Source: Fasciola hepatica (Eukaryota > Platyhelminthes > Trematoda > Plagiorchiida > Fasciolidae). From it: 64,000 bases of DNA. The stretch is taken from positions 5,898,001 through 5,962,000 of the forward strand of contig CANUEZ040000151.1 of the NCBI GenBank assembly GCA_948099385.1. Reading direction: 5' to 3'. Position 1 is the stretch's first letter; every line of letters starts with the position of its first letter. Positions 48,450 to 59,036 of this stretch are shown here, one piece after another. The position numbers were made by a program, and so were the translations under genes. The notes below the pieces were generated by a model. The model was given only the letters and a program-made list of their open reading frames with translations. It did not search any database and was not told the DNA's origin.

Positions 48450-49610
48450 TCAGGGCGTCCTAGCTTGGGGGGGGGCTGACAGGGACACTAGCGTCAGCGG
48501 CCTCCACCGGAAGTGAGGGCGCCGTTTCTGCACCCGAAAATCCCGAATGATCAAGTCCCTTTCCCCTTGTTCCATTCGTTCACGTCGTTCAATCAAAGCA
48601 TTTCTATACTTCTCACGATCCGCAGGGTCTAGATCTCGGTGCAGCCGCACTTGCTCGCCTTTTAGCCGGTGGGATCTTCCTAACACAGAAGTCGCGGATT
48701 CCTCAGAGTCCAGCACTACTTTCAGTGGACGGGGGCGTTCAGCGTCACTAGCTTTGCCAATTCGGAATGCTGATTTCACCCGCAACTTCTCCGCGGTCTC
48801 CTCCTCCCCGGGGACAAAGAGTTTTGTTAGTATACTCCGGAGACTCGCAATATCGTGGTCCAGACGTGCCTGTGCCGTGGTCTCCTTTGTCTCAGGCAAG
48901 TTCACTATTAGGAAACACTGTTTCCTCGACGGTGGCGCTTTTCGTGGACGATCCGCAGTTGTTATCCAGGCCGGTCTACTTTCATCCGCGGTGGTGCTCT
49001 GACGGCTGGGTTTTGTTCCTATAATATCGTCTAGTGCTTGCGTGGCCACATCAGTGCCCACTGGGTCCGCATTATGGCAGGCAGACTTAGGTAGCTTCTG
49101 GCGTTGGCGGCGCTTTGTTCCGATTGGCCCAGTGACCGATGTTGAAGCCACCTCTGCATACGTAGCACAGTCGGGAATAGATACCTCGGCGGAATTTTCC
49201 CCTTCTGACGGCAATGATGACGGTGAGAGTGATGTTGGCGGAGAAAAAGACGACGACGACGCCGCTGATTTTGCTGCTATTGATGGCGATGAACTGATTG
49301 ACGGTGCTAATGATGATGACGACGACGAAGTTGATGACGCTGCTGTATCTGTGACAGGAAGAGCCATTTCCGCCGACTGCTTTGCGGGCCACACAGGTGT
49401 TGATAGCTCGGTGCATTTGATGCACAGCACCTTGAGCAACTTTGCACGGCATTTGTCCAGGGCTTCGTAAAGATCAATACTCATTTCAGAACACTCAAGA
49501 TGGACCCAACCATCACAACCATCACACTGAAGAGATTTGTCGCGTGAGCGAACAACTTTCGAACAAACTAAGCACTTGGATGCAATATTTTTGACTCTTT
49601 TTGGAGGCAT
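48450..49610 (-). CDS. CR1-A1 ORF1: PHD-finger RNA-binding protein
   Basis: The start is taken at 49610 (MPPKR); the frame is open for 18 more codons upstream with another ATG at 49664. Residues 13-66 form a canonical C4HC3 PHD-type zinc finger (C13, C16, C29, C32, H37, C40, C63, C66). A long Ser-rich linker follows. The C-terminal third has FLIVNLPE, FRIGK, RPRPLKVVL and DREKYRNALIERRERM, which resembles the RNA-binding half of LINE ORF1 proteins. The product probably coats the element RNA. PHD-type fingers are known in ORF1 of CR1-group elements. The stop overlaps the ORF2 frame by about 34 nt. Confidence 0.85.
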   Translation of the reverse strand: MPPKRVKNIASKCLVCSKVVRSRDKSLQCDGCDGWVHLECSEMSIDLYEALDKCRAKLLKVLCIKCTELSTPVWPAKQSAEMALPVTDTAASSTSSSSSSLAPSISSSPSIAAKSAASSSSFSPPTSLSPSSLPSEGENSAEVSIPDCATYAEVASTSVTGPIGTKRRQRQKLPKSACHNADPVGTDVATQALDDIIGTKPSRQSTTADESRPAWITTADRPRKAPPSRKQCFLIVNLPETKETTAQARLDHDIASLRSILTKLFVPGEEETAEKLRVKSAFRIGKASDAERPRPLKVVLDSEESATSVLGRSHRLKGEQVRLHRDLDPADREKYRNALIERRERMEQGERDLIIRDFRVQKRRPHFRWRPLTLVSLSAPPQARTP

Positions 49611-49698
49611 TGTGGGCAAATTATAGTCCACAGAATGACACAACCACAGAAAATATAATTCCACGTATCACGTCAGAAGACTGGCCGGTGTAGCGCAG

Positions 49699-51485
49699 TA
49701 AGGTGGAAACAATAAGTAAATTGCATCTGACCCTAAAAGCTGCTTAGCATAACTCGGGGTATACCGCCACCCAACATAGGTTTACTGCTTTCTTAAAAGC
49801 CTTCACTGTTGTGGTATTTATGACCTCTTCCGGGAGCTTATTCCAATAGGGTACCACTCTATTTGAGAAGTACTTCGCCCTAATTTGGAGCCTCGAATGT
49901 TTCCTTTGTAATCTGAGGCTATGCCCCCTTGTGCCTCTCTCGGGGATCAGCGAAAAAAGGTCTTCTCGACTTACTCCTGACAGTCCTTTCATTACCTTGA
50001 AGGTTTCTATCAAATCCCCGCGAATGCGCCGTCTTTCCATCGAGAATAGGTCTAGGGCACGGAGACGCTCTGTGTAGTTAAACCCCCTTTGCCCAGCCAC
50101 CATTCTAGTGGCTAGCCCTTGCACTTTCTCCAGACAGTCGATATCTTTCTGGTAGTACGGTGCCCAGGCCTGCACGCAGTACTCCATATGCGGCCTAACT
50201 ATGGCCTGATATATCGGAACGAAAATCTCCGGGCCTCTACACGACGTAATGGATCTACCTCGGAAGAGTTCCCTCCTGGCCGTATTGGCTGCTGAGGTGC
50301 ACTGCTTTGACGGCTTAAAGCTGTTGTCCATTATAACGCCCAAGTCTTTGACCTGCGAGACCACTTGCAACGAACCCACACCATTCTCACTAGCCCCTGT
50401 ATTTGTGGTCAAGCATTGACACTTGGTGAGGTTTAGCGGAAGGTCCCATTTGCGTGCCCAGTTTTGTACTGCTAACACGTCAAGTTCTATATCTACTCCA
50501 GCTATCTTGACGTCATCGGCAAACATAAAGGTGGGGTTTGTAAGCCCACGTGCTAGGTCGTTGATGAAGATGAGGAAGAGCAGAGGGCCGAGCACCGAGC
50601 CCTGTGGCACCCCACTCGTTACACCTTCCGGTTTTGAAACATGGTTCCCCACCTTAACACTAAAGGTTCGCCCTGCTAAGAAACTACTTATCCATTGTCT
50701 GGCCTTTCCAACAATTCCCATGGACTGCAGTTTGACGTCCAGAAATCGGTGGTTCACGGAATCAAATGCCTTGCTGAAGTCTAAGTAACAGACCGTAATC
50801 GATTGCCCTTCGTCCAGACGCTTGGTTACCTCATCGAGGACCAGCAGGAGATTCGTCAGACAGGATCGCCCTGCCACAAACCCATGCTGAGCATTTGATA
50901 TGAGGTTGTGTTGAACCAAATGCCTAGAGATCTGCTTCCTGGCTATTCGCTCCAGGCACTTACACAGTACCGAAGTCAAGCTAACCGGCCGGTAATTTTC
51001 GACCTTTTGCCGGGGTCCACTCTTGTAAATGCCTACCACTGTTGCTCTCCTCCAGTCTCCCAGCACAATTCCCTCTCTAAGTGACGTTTCATACAGCTTC
51101 GTCACCGGAGCCTTCAGGACCTCGGCCAGAGGCTGAACGATTGCTGGATGAATCCCGTCTGGACCTGCTGCTTTGTTCCTGTTCAAAGTTTGCAACTCCG
51201 CGTACACTTCTTCTTCTCCTACAGTAAGTTCGGGTATTGGAGGCGCCTGTGGGCCCTCCATTCTTTCCTCCAAACTATTTTCTGGTCGATATATGCTCTT
51301 GAAGAATTCCAAGAGCGTGTCAGCCTTGTCTTCGTCGTTTAGAGCTAGTCGTCCCTGTGCTCCTTCCAAAGTTGCTACGCTCTCTCTCATACGTTTGTGA
51401 GATTGCACGTAGGCGTAGAATCGCTTTGGGTTTGTGCGGACCGACGCCGCTAACCGACGCTCGAAAGCATATTGCTCCACTCTTT
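49699..51485 (-). mobile_element. CR1-B1 LINE, RT part
   Basis: It continues from 45538 across CR1-A1. The coding frame 51480-49744 is open from QRVEQYAFERR through the RT: YLDFSKAFDSVNH near 50770, SGVPQGSVLGPLLF near 50600, FADDVKI near 50515, and a C-terminus ending in WVAVYPELC. It is about 95% or more like CR1-B2 by eye. The endonuclease half is missing on the 5' side, where CR1-C1 begins. The frame extends into CR1-C1 sequence as a meaningless N-terminal extension. Confidence 0.87.
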
Positions 51486-53494
51486 GAAGTCTTGAAGTAC
51501 TACACGGGTTCGAGGCTTTAAGCCCAATTGTCCCGGTTCTTGAGGAAATCTTTGATCTTCTGTCGGATTCACCGAGCTGAAACGAGAGTAAAAAAAGCGG
51601 GGGGGGGGGCGGGAGTGGCGGCGAAAACAAGATACATATAACCTCATTCAGTGTCACACTGTGGACAGTGCCTTAAGCTGAGTGGGGGTGCGGCATTCAT
51701 GAACATATATGCGATAAAAGACAACTATTTTGTTTGTTTTTTTTGACCAAGGGAATTATTGGGAGAGACCCAGGTAGATGTCTAGCTTTTTCTTGAAGAT
51801 AGTTTTGTCCTGCGACAGAACAATATCTTCCGGAAGTGCATTCCACATGGTAATAACCCTATAGCTAAAAAAGTTAATCCTTAGTGAAGTGCGTGGCCTC
51901 GGTTTGAAAACTTTCCTGCTGTGACCACGGAGAGAGGAGGCTGGACAGACGGAGAAGAAGTAATCGCTTTGACCTGCTTCAAAAAGGTGAAACATCAAAA
52001 ACAGATCACCTCTTACGCGTCTTACGTCAAGGGGATAGAGGTTGAGGAGTGAGAGGCGGACGGGATAAGGTAGATGGGATAGACCACTTACTGCCTTGGT
52101 GGAGGCCCGCTGAACCCTTTCTAGGATCTCACGGTCTCGGACAAGACCAGAGTGCACTATCTGACTACCGTACTCCAGCAGAGGTCGGATGTAAGTGCCG
52201 AAAATTATGGGGAAATCATCCTTAAATATGCGCGGGAAGGACCTTCGAATCATGTTTAGAACTCGAAAGGCAGACTTGCTCGCAAGTTCGTGATGATGAG
52301 AGAAGGATAAGTTTCAATCTAACCAGAAACCGAGCACCTTGTGTCGGTCAACCCTTGGCAGAGTGGCTGCTCCATTAATGGAAAACGTGTGACCAGTCTC
52401 TCTGCCGAAAGACATGCTCACGCATTTGTCATCATTAACTGGCAGGTTCCAATCCTCGGACCAGCGTTTTGTTTCATAAACTGCAATTTGCAGGTCTTCA
52501 ACGCTTGAACTCCAGAGGGTTACATTATCTGCGTACATGGCAATGTTCGCAGGAAGGGCTGTCGGTAGATCGTTTATATAGATCAGGAAAAGAAGAGGAC
52601 CTAAGACCGACCCTTGGGGGACCCCAGTTGTTACTGGGGAGGGTTGAGACAAAACATTCCCGACTTTAACCACAAAGGTGCGGTCGGTAAGAAAGCTACG
52701 TAGGATGGCCAACATGGAGCCTGTGATCCCGTACGTCTGCAGCTTATAAAGAAGAGAGGCATGGGGGACCTTATCGAAGGCCTTAGCAAAATCGATGAAT
52801 ACAGCGTGTGAGAGCTGGCCATCATCATAGGCTTTCGTTAGACTATCCATGACAGTAAGCATATTGGTGATGCATGACCTGCCAGGAAGAAACCCATGTT
52901 GGGACGGGGAGAGGATTTTATTTCTATGAAGATGGGAAAGAATCTCACTCTTAGGAATTCCCTCAAAAATTTTGCTAGGGATGCTAGTGAGGCTTATGGG
53001 TCTGTAACTAGAAGCAAGGTGTCTACTACCCTTCTTATAGATAGGTGCGATCACTGCTTTTTTCCAGTTACGGGGGAAAACTCCATCGTCAACACATCGC
53101 TGAAAAAGCGAGGCATAAGGAGCAGCTAATGTATCCGCGGCTTCCTTGAGAATACGGGGGTGGATTAGGTCAGGACCCATGGAGCAATATTGGTTGAGCC
53201 GTCGGAAACCTTGAGCGACTGCACCAATGGGAATAGTTACGCGGTTAAGGGTAGTGGTCAGAGATAACGGGTGCATAGTAGGGTGGGATGATATGGGAAA
53301 GGAGCTAAAAATTGTACGGAAGTAGGAGCTGAATGCCTCGGCTACTTGGCTAGGGGAAGTGATTGGAGATCCGGCACTATCTTTGAGAGCTAATGGCGTC
53401 GGAGCTGTGCCCCTTAGACGGCGCATGTACTGAAATAAAAAAGCCTTATTGGTCCGTGCTCGATCAAGTACAGATCGCTGGACTGCATTCTGAG
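51486..53494 (-). mobile_element. CR1-C1 LINE, RT to 3' end
   Basis: The RT frame 53426-52314 and its continuation 52253-51756 are separated only by one in-frame TGA (after GFWLD, at about 52313), so one nonsense mutation broke it. Motifs are MGPDLIHPRILK, FIDFAKAFDKVPH, GVPQGSVLGPLLF, and YADN where the catalytic YADD should be (second Asp to Asn). The 3' UTR runs to 51486 and ends in CTTCAAGACTTCAA units. Two independent lesions make it inactive. Its 5' side stops abruptly at the tail of CR1-D. Confidence 0.85.
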
Positions 53495-54106
53495 AGTTCA
53501 GTTCAGTTCAGTTCAGTTTGCACAGGACAGGTAATGGCCACGGCCAATCTAGCTTCCAGAATTCCTTTGATGGTATGCACACCAGTTATGCACCCAAAAT
53601 TGCCGAGTGCATTCCGTCGAATCCCCCCTAAAAGTGAGAGAGAAACGGAAAATCTCATCGCACATCAGCTGTGAGAGATATCATGCATCGTGAGAGTTCA
53701 ATGAGACGGCATGTAACGGGCGAAAACGTCTATCAAAATACACATCAGAAGGATCACAGGGCTGCCCGTCATCCGTCTAGTTGATATACTCAAGGCTTAC
53801 TACAAGGAAAGATCTCGTACCACTTGCGATCTAGGGCACATTTGAAGGATTGGACTGTCTGCAGATCTACCATTTCACCAGGCAGACCGTTCCAACTGTT
53901 CACAACCCTGTTGCTGAAGAAGTGCGATTTAGCCATCAACCTAGATCGGGCTTTTATCAACTTCTTTTCGTATCTCCTTGTTCTGGAGTCTACGGCCACT
54001 TGGAATAGACTATCTGGTCTAAGGCCAGAAGAGTCCTTCATCACCTTGAATGTTTCTATGAGATCACCTCGATGTCTCTTCCTTTCCAACGATAAAAGAT
54101 TCAGGT
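53495..54106 (-). mobile_element. CR1-D LINE, 3' portion with tail
   Basis: It encodes the end of the CR1-D protein (ERKRHRGDLIETFKVMKDSS to the stop at 53790). Then come a 3' UTR and the tail GTGCAAACTGAACTG... at 53496-53518. The reading frame joins exactly to the part at 59415-60720 when the BEL/Pao element and one copy of its 5-bp target duplication are removed. Confidence 0.88.
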
Positions 54107-54484
54107 TGTAACAGCCGGTCGTGGAAAATCCCCCTTTTTCCCTCGCGATTCAGTGTTTTTCCCAACATCACTCATTTCCATACACTATTGACTTGTCTTT
54201 ACGAACTGGTTGTTTTTCTGGACCAATTGTTGTTTGTTCGCGCCCAGAGCGCTATTTTGGCACATCCTTGTTCAGGACCTGCGTGACGCACGTGCTGTCT
54301 GCTCACACGTTGCTATTCGGTTTCTCGTTGTTGAGACTTTGTGATCGCATTATTGAGGTTTGAATTTTGTTTACGTCATTGTTTATTTTAATAATCTAGT
54401 ATCGTAGAATTATCACGGATAATCGCCTTCTGATTTCGGGATCCGTTGCGAATTTGGCTACGCATTGCTCAAACGTTCGTAACA
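54107..54484 (+). repeat. 5' LTR of the BEL/Pao element
   Basis: 378 bp, TG...CA ends, identical to the 3' LTR except for four substitutions, all between about 54310 and 54370. No clear tRNA primer-binding site directly abuts its end. Confidence 0.95.
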
Positions 54485-54526
54485 ATACTCAATAGATCTA
54501 TTTGGAACGAGGAAAATTCACGCAAA

Positions 54527-55198
54527 ATGCCAAGAAAAGGATCAAAGGCAGTCGAACCCGGACAGGAAGTAATACGGCAAGTCTCTGGGGAGGTTTTGGG
54601 TACTTATGATTCTTTAGTTAATGCTAGATCGCCTAGTCCTGTCAGTGCTAGCTCATGTGTTATTGAAAGCAATATTGATCGTAAGGACGTTGATTTATAT
54701 AAGCTGAGAATACTAGAACTAGAGCAACAGTTACTTTCGGCTAGACTACAGGCGCATGAAGCAGAGAAGTGTACACAGAAACAGCGAGAGTATAGGACCA
54801 GTGACTTCGACACTTCCGATAGGTTAGAGTGCAATAAGGTAGGGAACCCCACGCAGGTCGCCGACTACAAACCACCATCGATCGATCTGCCTAGAGTGGA
54901 GTTAACGGTTTTCGACGGGCGAGCTGAGCAATATTGCAAGTTTGTCAAACAGTTCGAGACGTTCGTTGAAAACAAGGTAACCGACCCTGGGCAAAGGCTT
55001 CTTTACCTTACTCACTACTGCCGAGGCCGAGCGCGAGAAGCTATCGACGGATGCACCATGCTCGATCCAGAACAACGAACGGTGCGGCAAGGCTCTAGAG
55101 GCCTCAAAAACAGTTCGAGGTTCCCCTCCCATGGCGCACACCGGTCGACCCGTGGACTGACAACAGAAATTATGTTCTCCAACGATTACTACGACTAA
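54527..55198 (+). CDS. BEL/Pao Gag, N-terminal part (truncated)
   Basis: The start is taken at the first ATG after the LTR (MPRKGSK). A coiled-coil-like stretch (LRILELEQQLLSARLQAHEAE) is followed by the start of the DUF1759 capsid domain of BEL/Pao Gag: LPRVELTVFDGRAEQYCKF, then FETFVENKV, RLLYLTHYCRGRAREAI, MLDPEQ. After that the frame leaves the family sequence (RQGSRGLKN...) and ends at 55198 because the internal deletion joined it to pol in another frame. The C-terminal half and zinc knuckles are absent. Confidence 0.85.
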   Translation: MPRKGSKAVEPGQEVIRQVSGEVLGTYDSLVNARSPSPVSASSCVIESNIDRKDVDLYKLRILELEQQLLSARLQAHEAEKCTQKQREYRTSDFDTSDRLECNKVGNPTQVADYKPPSIDLPRVELTVFDGRAEQYCKFVKQFETFVENKVTDPGQRLLYLTHYCRGRAREAIDGCTMLDPEQRTVRQGSRGLKNSSRFPSHGAHRSTRGLTTEIMFSNDYYD

Positions 55199-58100
55199 AA
55201 GAACGCTTCATTCGAGACCAGAATCTGTGGGAACGATACGCGGATTTGATGAAGCGAAACGAGGACCTCGGTTACGTTGAAAGGGTGCCTGTTAACACCG
55301 ACAGCAAAAGGGGTATCTGGTATCTGCCTCACCATCCGGTTATCAACCCCAAGAAACCCAATAAACTGCGCGTGGTTTTCGACTGTGCGGCCAAGTTCCA
55401 GGGCAAGTTGTTAAACGATCGCCTACTACAGGGGCCTGACTGGACCACACCACTGATCGATGTTCTGTGCCGTTTCAGAGTGGGTAAAGTGGCTTTGTCT
55501 GCTGACATTAGGGAAATGTTCCATCAGGTGAAGATTCCGGTAGGAGAACGAGATGCTTTGCGTTTCCTGTGGTGGGAAGGGAGCGACCGGGACAACGCAG
55601 TGGTGAATTATAGAATGACCGTCCACCCCTTCGGAGCCATATCGTCAGCATTTTGTGCCAACTACGCCCTCCGAGAATCAGCGAACAAACATGGCGATCT
55701 GGTACATCGGACGGTGGTAGAAAGCGTCAGCAGGAACTTCTACGTCGACGACTACCTTGGGTCATTCGATGATGTGGAATCAGCTCTAGAGCAGTTCAGG
55801 GGTCTGACGAGATTGCTGGAAGAGGGTGGCTTCCATCTAACTAAATGGATGTCGAACGCTTCAGAAGTGCTGAAGGTCATCCCGTATCACGAAAAGGTCG
55901 AAAGGGTAAGAGATTTGGACGGCTCTCCACTTCCTATCGAGAGCACTTTAGGGATACAATGGGACGCGGAAACGGACGATTTTGTTTTCGAACTGAACGT
56001 TCCCGAGCTGCCAGTAACCCGTCGTGGCATACTATCTGCCGTCTCAAGTTTGTTCGACCCGCTCGGTTTCGTCTCACCATGGCTGCTACCCGGAAAGATC
56101 TTGCTGCAGCGGCTGTGCCGTAAGAAATTTGATTGGGACCAGTCACTGGACCGAGGGGACCGGCTGGACTGGGAGGAATTTTTGAACACCTTGAAGAAAT
56201 TAGGGGACATAAGAATACCACGATGTTTGACTCCTGGCCATACGACACGGACTGGAGAACTACATGCTTTTTCCGATGCATCCGAAGTCGGTTATGGAGC
56301 TGTGGTGTACGGACGATGGTGCGCAGGAGATGGACAATATACCACGAGGATCCTGTTCGCCAAAGCCCGCGTTGCTCCACTGAAGTCAGTCTCAATCCCA
56401 CGCCTTGAACTCAGCGCAGCCGTGTTGGCAGTCAGGGTGGTGCTAGCTGTGAAGAGATGTTTCGATCTCTACATTTGGTCGGTGAGCTTCTGGACGGATT
56501 CAACGATAGTACTTTACTACATTACCAACGTACGGAGCCGGTTTAGTACTTTCGTCGCTAACCGGCTCACGATTATCCACGATGAATCAGCCACGCACCA
56601 GTGGAGTCATGTCAGGTCTGGCGATAATCCGGCCGACCTGTGCTCCCGAGGTGCGAACAACTTCAGGCAACTGGACACGTGGACGAGAGGGCCAAGCTTC
56701 CTGCAATTGCCCAAACAGGACTGGCCCGTGTTCGAATTAAAACCCCCTACGGAATTGGAACTGGAGATCAAAGGCGTAGTGATAGCAACCAACGTCGTCG
56801 AAGCGTCGTCCATTTTATCGCGACTGGTCAGGTTTTCTTCCTGGATGAAGACGCTTCGTTCGCTAGTTTGGTTAACCAGGTTCAAGATAAGTTTACTAGT
56901 CATGAAAGGCCTACGGCCCTCAGGTCGGATACGGGTCGGCCCGATAGGTCCCGATGAGCTACAAGCGGCAGAGTACGATATTTTCAGAATGATACAACGC
57001 GAGGCTTTCGCCCGAGAACTCAAGAGGGCGGAAGAAGTGGGGCTGACCAATGAAGACATGCCATCTCCAAGAGGCGAGCTGAAGCGTTTAAACCCCAAAA
57101 TCATCAACGGACTGCTGCGGGTGGATGGTAGGCTGACCAACGCCCACCTGAACTTCGACACAAAGTATCCTATACTGCTGCCTGCGAGACAACCTGTAGT
57201 AGAGCTAATGATTCAACACGTCCACGCCGTGGAGGGACATGCCGGGGAAAGTCACGTGACGAGCGTCATCCGAAAGCGTCTTTGGTTGTTGAGAGGACGA
57301 GAGACTGTAAAACGCGTAATCCGACGGTGTGTGCAATGCAGGAGACGCAATGCCACAGCAGGCAAACAACTCATGGCCCCGCTACCAGAATGCAGGGTGA
57401 CTACGGGCTGGTGGCCGTTCAGTGACACCGGGTTGGACTACTTCGGGCCCTTGTGGATCAAGTGCGGGAAAAGATTAGAAAAGCGATACGGATGTATCAT
57501 GACGTGCATGAAATCACGTGCGGTACACCTAGAAGTCGCATATTCGATGACGACCGATTCGTTTCTACGGGCCTTGCAAAGATTTATCAACCGAAGAGGC
57601 GTACCGGCCGATATATACTCAGATAATGGATCGAACTTTGTGGGCGCTCAACGGGAACTGCAGCGTTGGCACAAGAACATAAACAGGGACGAACTGCAGA
57701 ATCGAACCGTGGCCTACGGCATACGCTGGCATTTCAACCCCCCACAGGCCAGTCACCGAGGCGGCATATGGGAACGCATGATCCGGTCCGCCAGACGGAT
57801 ATTGCTGTCAATCATGGAGCAGCAGCCGCCCGACGACGAGACCCTGAACACCGTCATGACTGAGGTGGAGCGAATCCTGAACAACCGCCCCCTGGTTCCA
57901 GTTATGAACGGCGACCCCACCCACCTGGCGCTCACCCCAAACGACTTATTGACGCTAAGGTCGAACGAGGGTTTCCAAGGGCCGGTAAACCTTCGTGGGA
58001 GCTACCTCCACGGGTGGAAGCAAGCGAACTATCTGGCCAAGGTCTTCTGGAGGCGATGGCTACGGGAGTACCTACCGGCTTTGCAGACTCGACAGAAGTG

Positions 58101-58329
58101 GATGGCCAAAACAAGACCATTCAAAGTTGGGGACGTGGTTATGATCGCCGACGAACGCGCAAATTTCAGCGCTTGGTCTTTGCGAGTAGTTACGGAAACC
58201 ATCAAAAGCACTGACGGAATGATAAGAACGGTGAAGGTGAAGACAGCTAACGGAGTGCTCATTCGTGACATACGCAGTATTAACCTACTCGAGAGCGAAG
58301 ACGGAGGAGCTGATAACCCTGAGGCCTAG
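55099..58329 (+). CDS. BEL/Pao Pol: reverse transcriptase, RNase H, integrase (protease missing)
   Basis: The frame is open from 55099 (just after a TAG) to 58329, 1076 codons; the first ATG is at 55249. Numbered from 55246, the RT has YVDD at residues 166-169. RNase H has FSDAS near 341. The integrase zinc-binding region spans about 657-705 (H-x-H ... CxxC as CVQC). The catalytic triad is at the D of DTGLDYFG near 727, the D of YSDNGSNF near 791 and the E of GGIWERM near 842. A DUF5641-type C-terminal domain follows (about 915-1018). Upstream of RT, EVPLPW is the normal pre-RT block, but the aspartic protease is gone. No stop or frameshift interrupts RT to integrase. Confidence 0.93.
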   Translation, partial: RPQKQFEVPLPWRTPVDPWTDNRNYVLQRLLRLKERFIRDQNLWERYADLMKRNEDLGYVERVPVNTDSKRGIWYLPHHPVINPKKPNKLRVVFDCAAKFQGKLLNDRLLQGPDWTTPLIDVLCRFRVGKVALSADIREMFHQVKIPVGERDALRFLWWEGSDRDNAVVNYRMTVHPFGAISSAFCANYALRESANKHGDLVHRTVVESVSRNFYVDDYLGSFDDVESALEQFRGLTRLLEEGGFHLTKWMSNASEVLKVIPYHEKVERVRDLDGSPLPIESTLGIQWDAETDDFVFELNVPELPVTRRGILSAVSSLFDPLGFVSPWLLPGKILLQRLCRKKFDWDQSLDRGDRLDWEEFLNTLKKLGDIRIPRCLTPGHTTRTGELHAFSDASEVGYGAVVYGRWCAGDGQYTTRILFAKARVAPLKSVSIPRLELSAAVLAVRVVLAVKRCFDLYIWSVSFWTDSTIVLYYITNVRSRFSTFVANRLTIIHDESATHQWSHVRSGDNPADLCSRGANNFRQLDTWTRGPSFLQLPKQDWPVFELKPPTELELEIKGVVIATNVVEASSILSRLVRFSSWMKTLRSLVWLTRFKISLLVMKGLRPSGRIRVGPIGPDELQAAEYDIFRMIQREAFARELKRAEEVGLTNEDMPSPRGELKRLNPKIINGLLRVDGRLTNAHLNFDTKYPILLPARQPVVELMIQHVHAVEGHAGESHVTSVIRKRLWLLRGRETVKRVIRRCVQCRRRNATAGKQLMAPLPECRVTTGWWPFSDTGLDYFGPLWIKCGKRLEKRYGCIMTCMKSRAVHLEVAYSMTTDSFLRALQRFINRRGVPADIYSDNGSNFVGAQRELQRWHKNINRDELQNRTVAYGIRWHFNPPQASHRGGIWERMIRSARRILLSIMEQQPPDDETLNTVMTEVERILNNRPLVPVMNGDPTHLALTPNDLLTLRSNEGFQGPVNLRGSYLHGWKQANYLAKVFWRRWLREYLPALQTRQKWMAKTRPFKVGDVVMIADERANFSAWSLRVVTETIKSTDGMIRTVKVKTANGVLIRDIRSINLLESEDGGADNPEA

Positions 58330-59036
58330 TAAACCTTTTTCACACCAGTAATCGAGGTGGATAAAGAAACACCATATATACCACACAATCTCCGTCAAAC
58401 ACGTTAAGGTGCTCGCGGTCCCTTCGTTGACATTACAGAAGGTTCTTTCCGATATGTGGCGATGAGTGCGATGCCATTATACATCCCGATACATACACGC
58501 ATGCACGACGCACTCTACATCCCGTAAACCCATCATACATGTGACAGTGTTCCTTGATTGCCTTTTGTTGACGCTACCGAATGCCCCTTGCATATGTGGA
58601 AGTAGCGGAGCTCAGGTCACACATGCATGCTACTTTTACTCGTTTTCTTGCCACGCGGTCTTTTGTTGACATTGCAGAAAGTCCTCCTTTGATGTTTAGT
58701 CATACCTGTGATTTCATTGTAACCCCGGCACACACACACGCACACACACACACACACACACACACTCAAGCACGTACATCCAGGACCGGACGGCCCCTTA
58801 CGAGGACAACGTCTATGTGACCATTCACGCCCGCCATCGGTCATTTGGTCTTGTGGAAGATGTAGACTAGCCTCACGTCTATGTAGCCAATGGGTTAGGT
58901 GCGACCAGTAGTAGAACGTTGACGACGAGCATAAGACGCGCGCACTGACAGCAGGGCCTAGGCAGGTAGGAAGAATCAGTACCTTTATACCGAACCTTTG
59001 ACTCTGCTAAGGATCCAGGAGGATTTTGGTGGGCGG
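58330..59036 (+). other. BEL/Pao 3' non-coding region with (CA)n
   Basis: Non-coding part of the element between pol and the 3' LTR. It contains a CA repeat at about 58730-58766. A purine-rich segment (AGGAGGATTTTGGTGGGCGG) directly before the 3' LTR is the likely polypurine tract, though it is interrupted by pyrimidines. Confidence 0.7.

Larger units (their letters stand above)
45539..49698 (-). mobile_element. Full-length two-ORF CR1-like LINE (CR1-A1)
   Basis: It is a 4.16-kb element with 5' UTR, ORF1, ORF2 and a 3' end in tandem CTGAAGA-type units (45539-45573). Both ORFs are open, making this the best candidate for an active or recently active CR1-like element in the window. It sits inside the 3' UTR of CR1-B1: the flanking CR1-B bases on the two sides rejoin with no loss and at most 2-3 bp of duplication, consistent with the short or absent target duplications of CR1 elements. 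Confidence 0.85.

Noticed and set aside
49042..49470. Plus-strand acidic frame rich in Asp (DDDDD)
   Set aside because: It is the antisense of the Ser-rich linker of CR1-A1 ORF1; the real gene is on the minus strand with a PHD finger.
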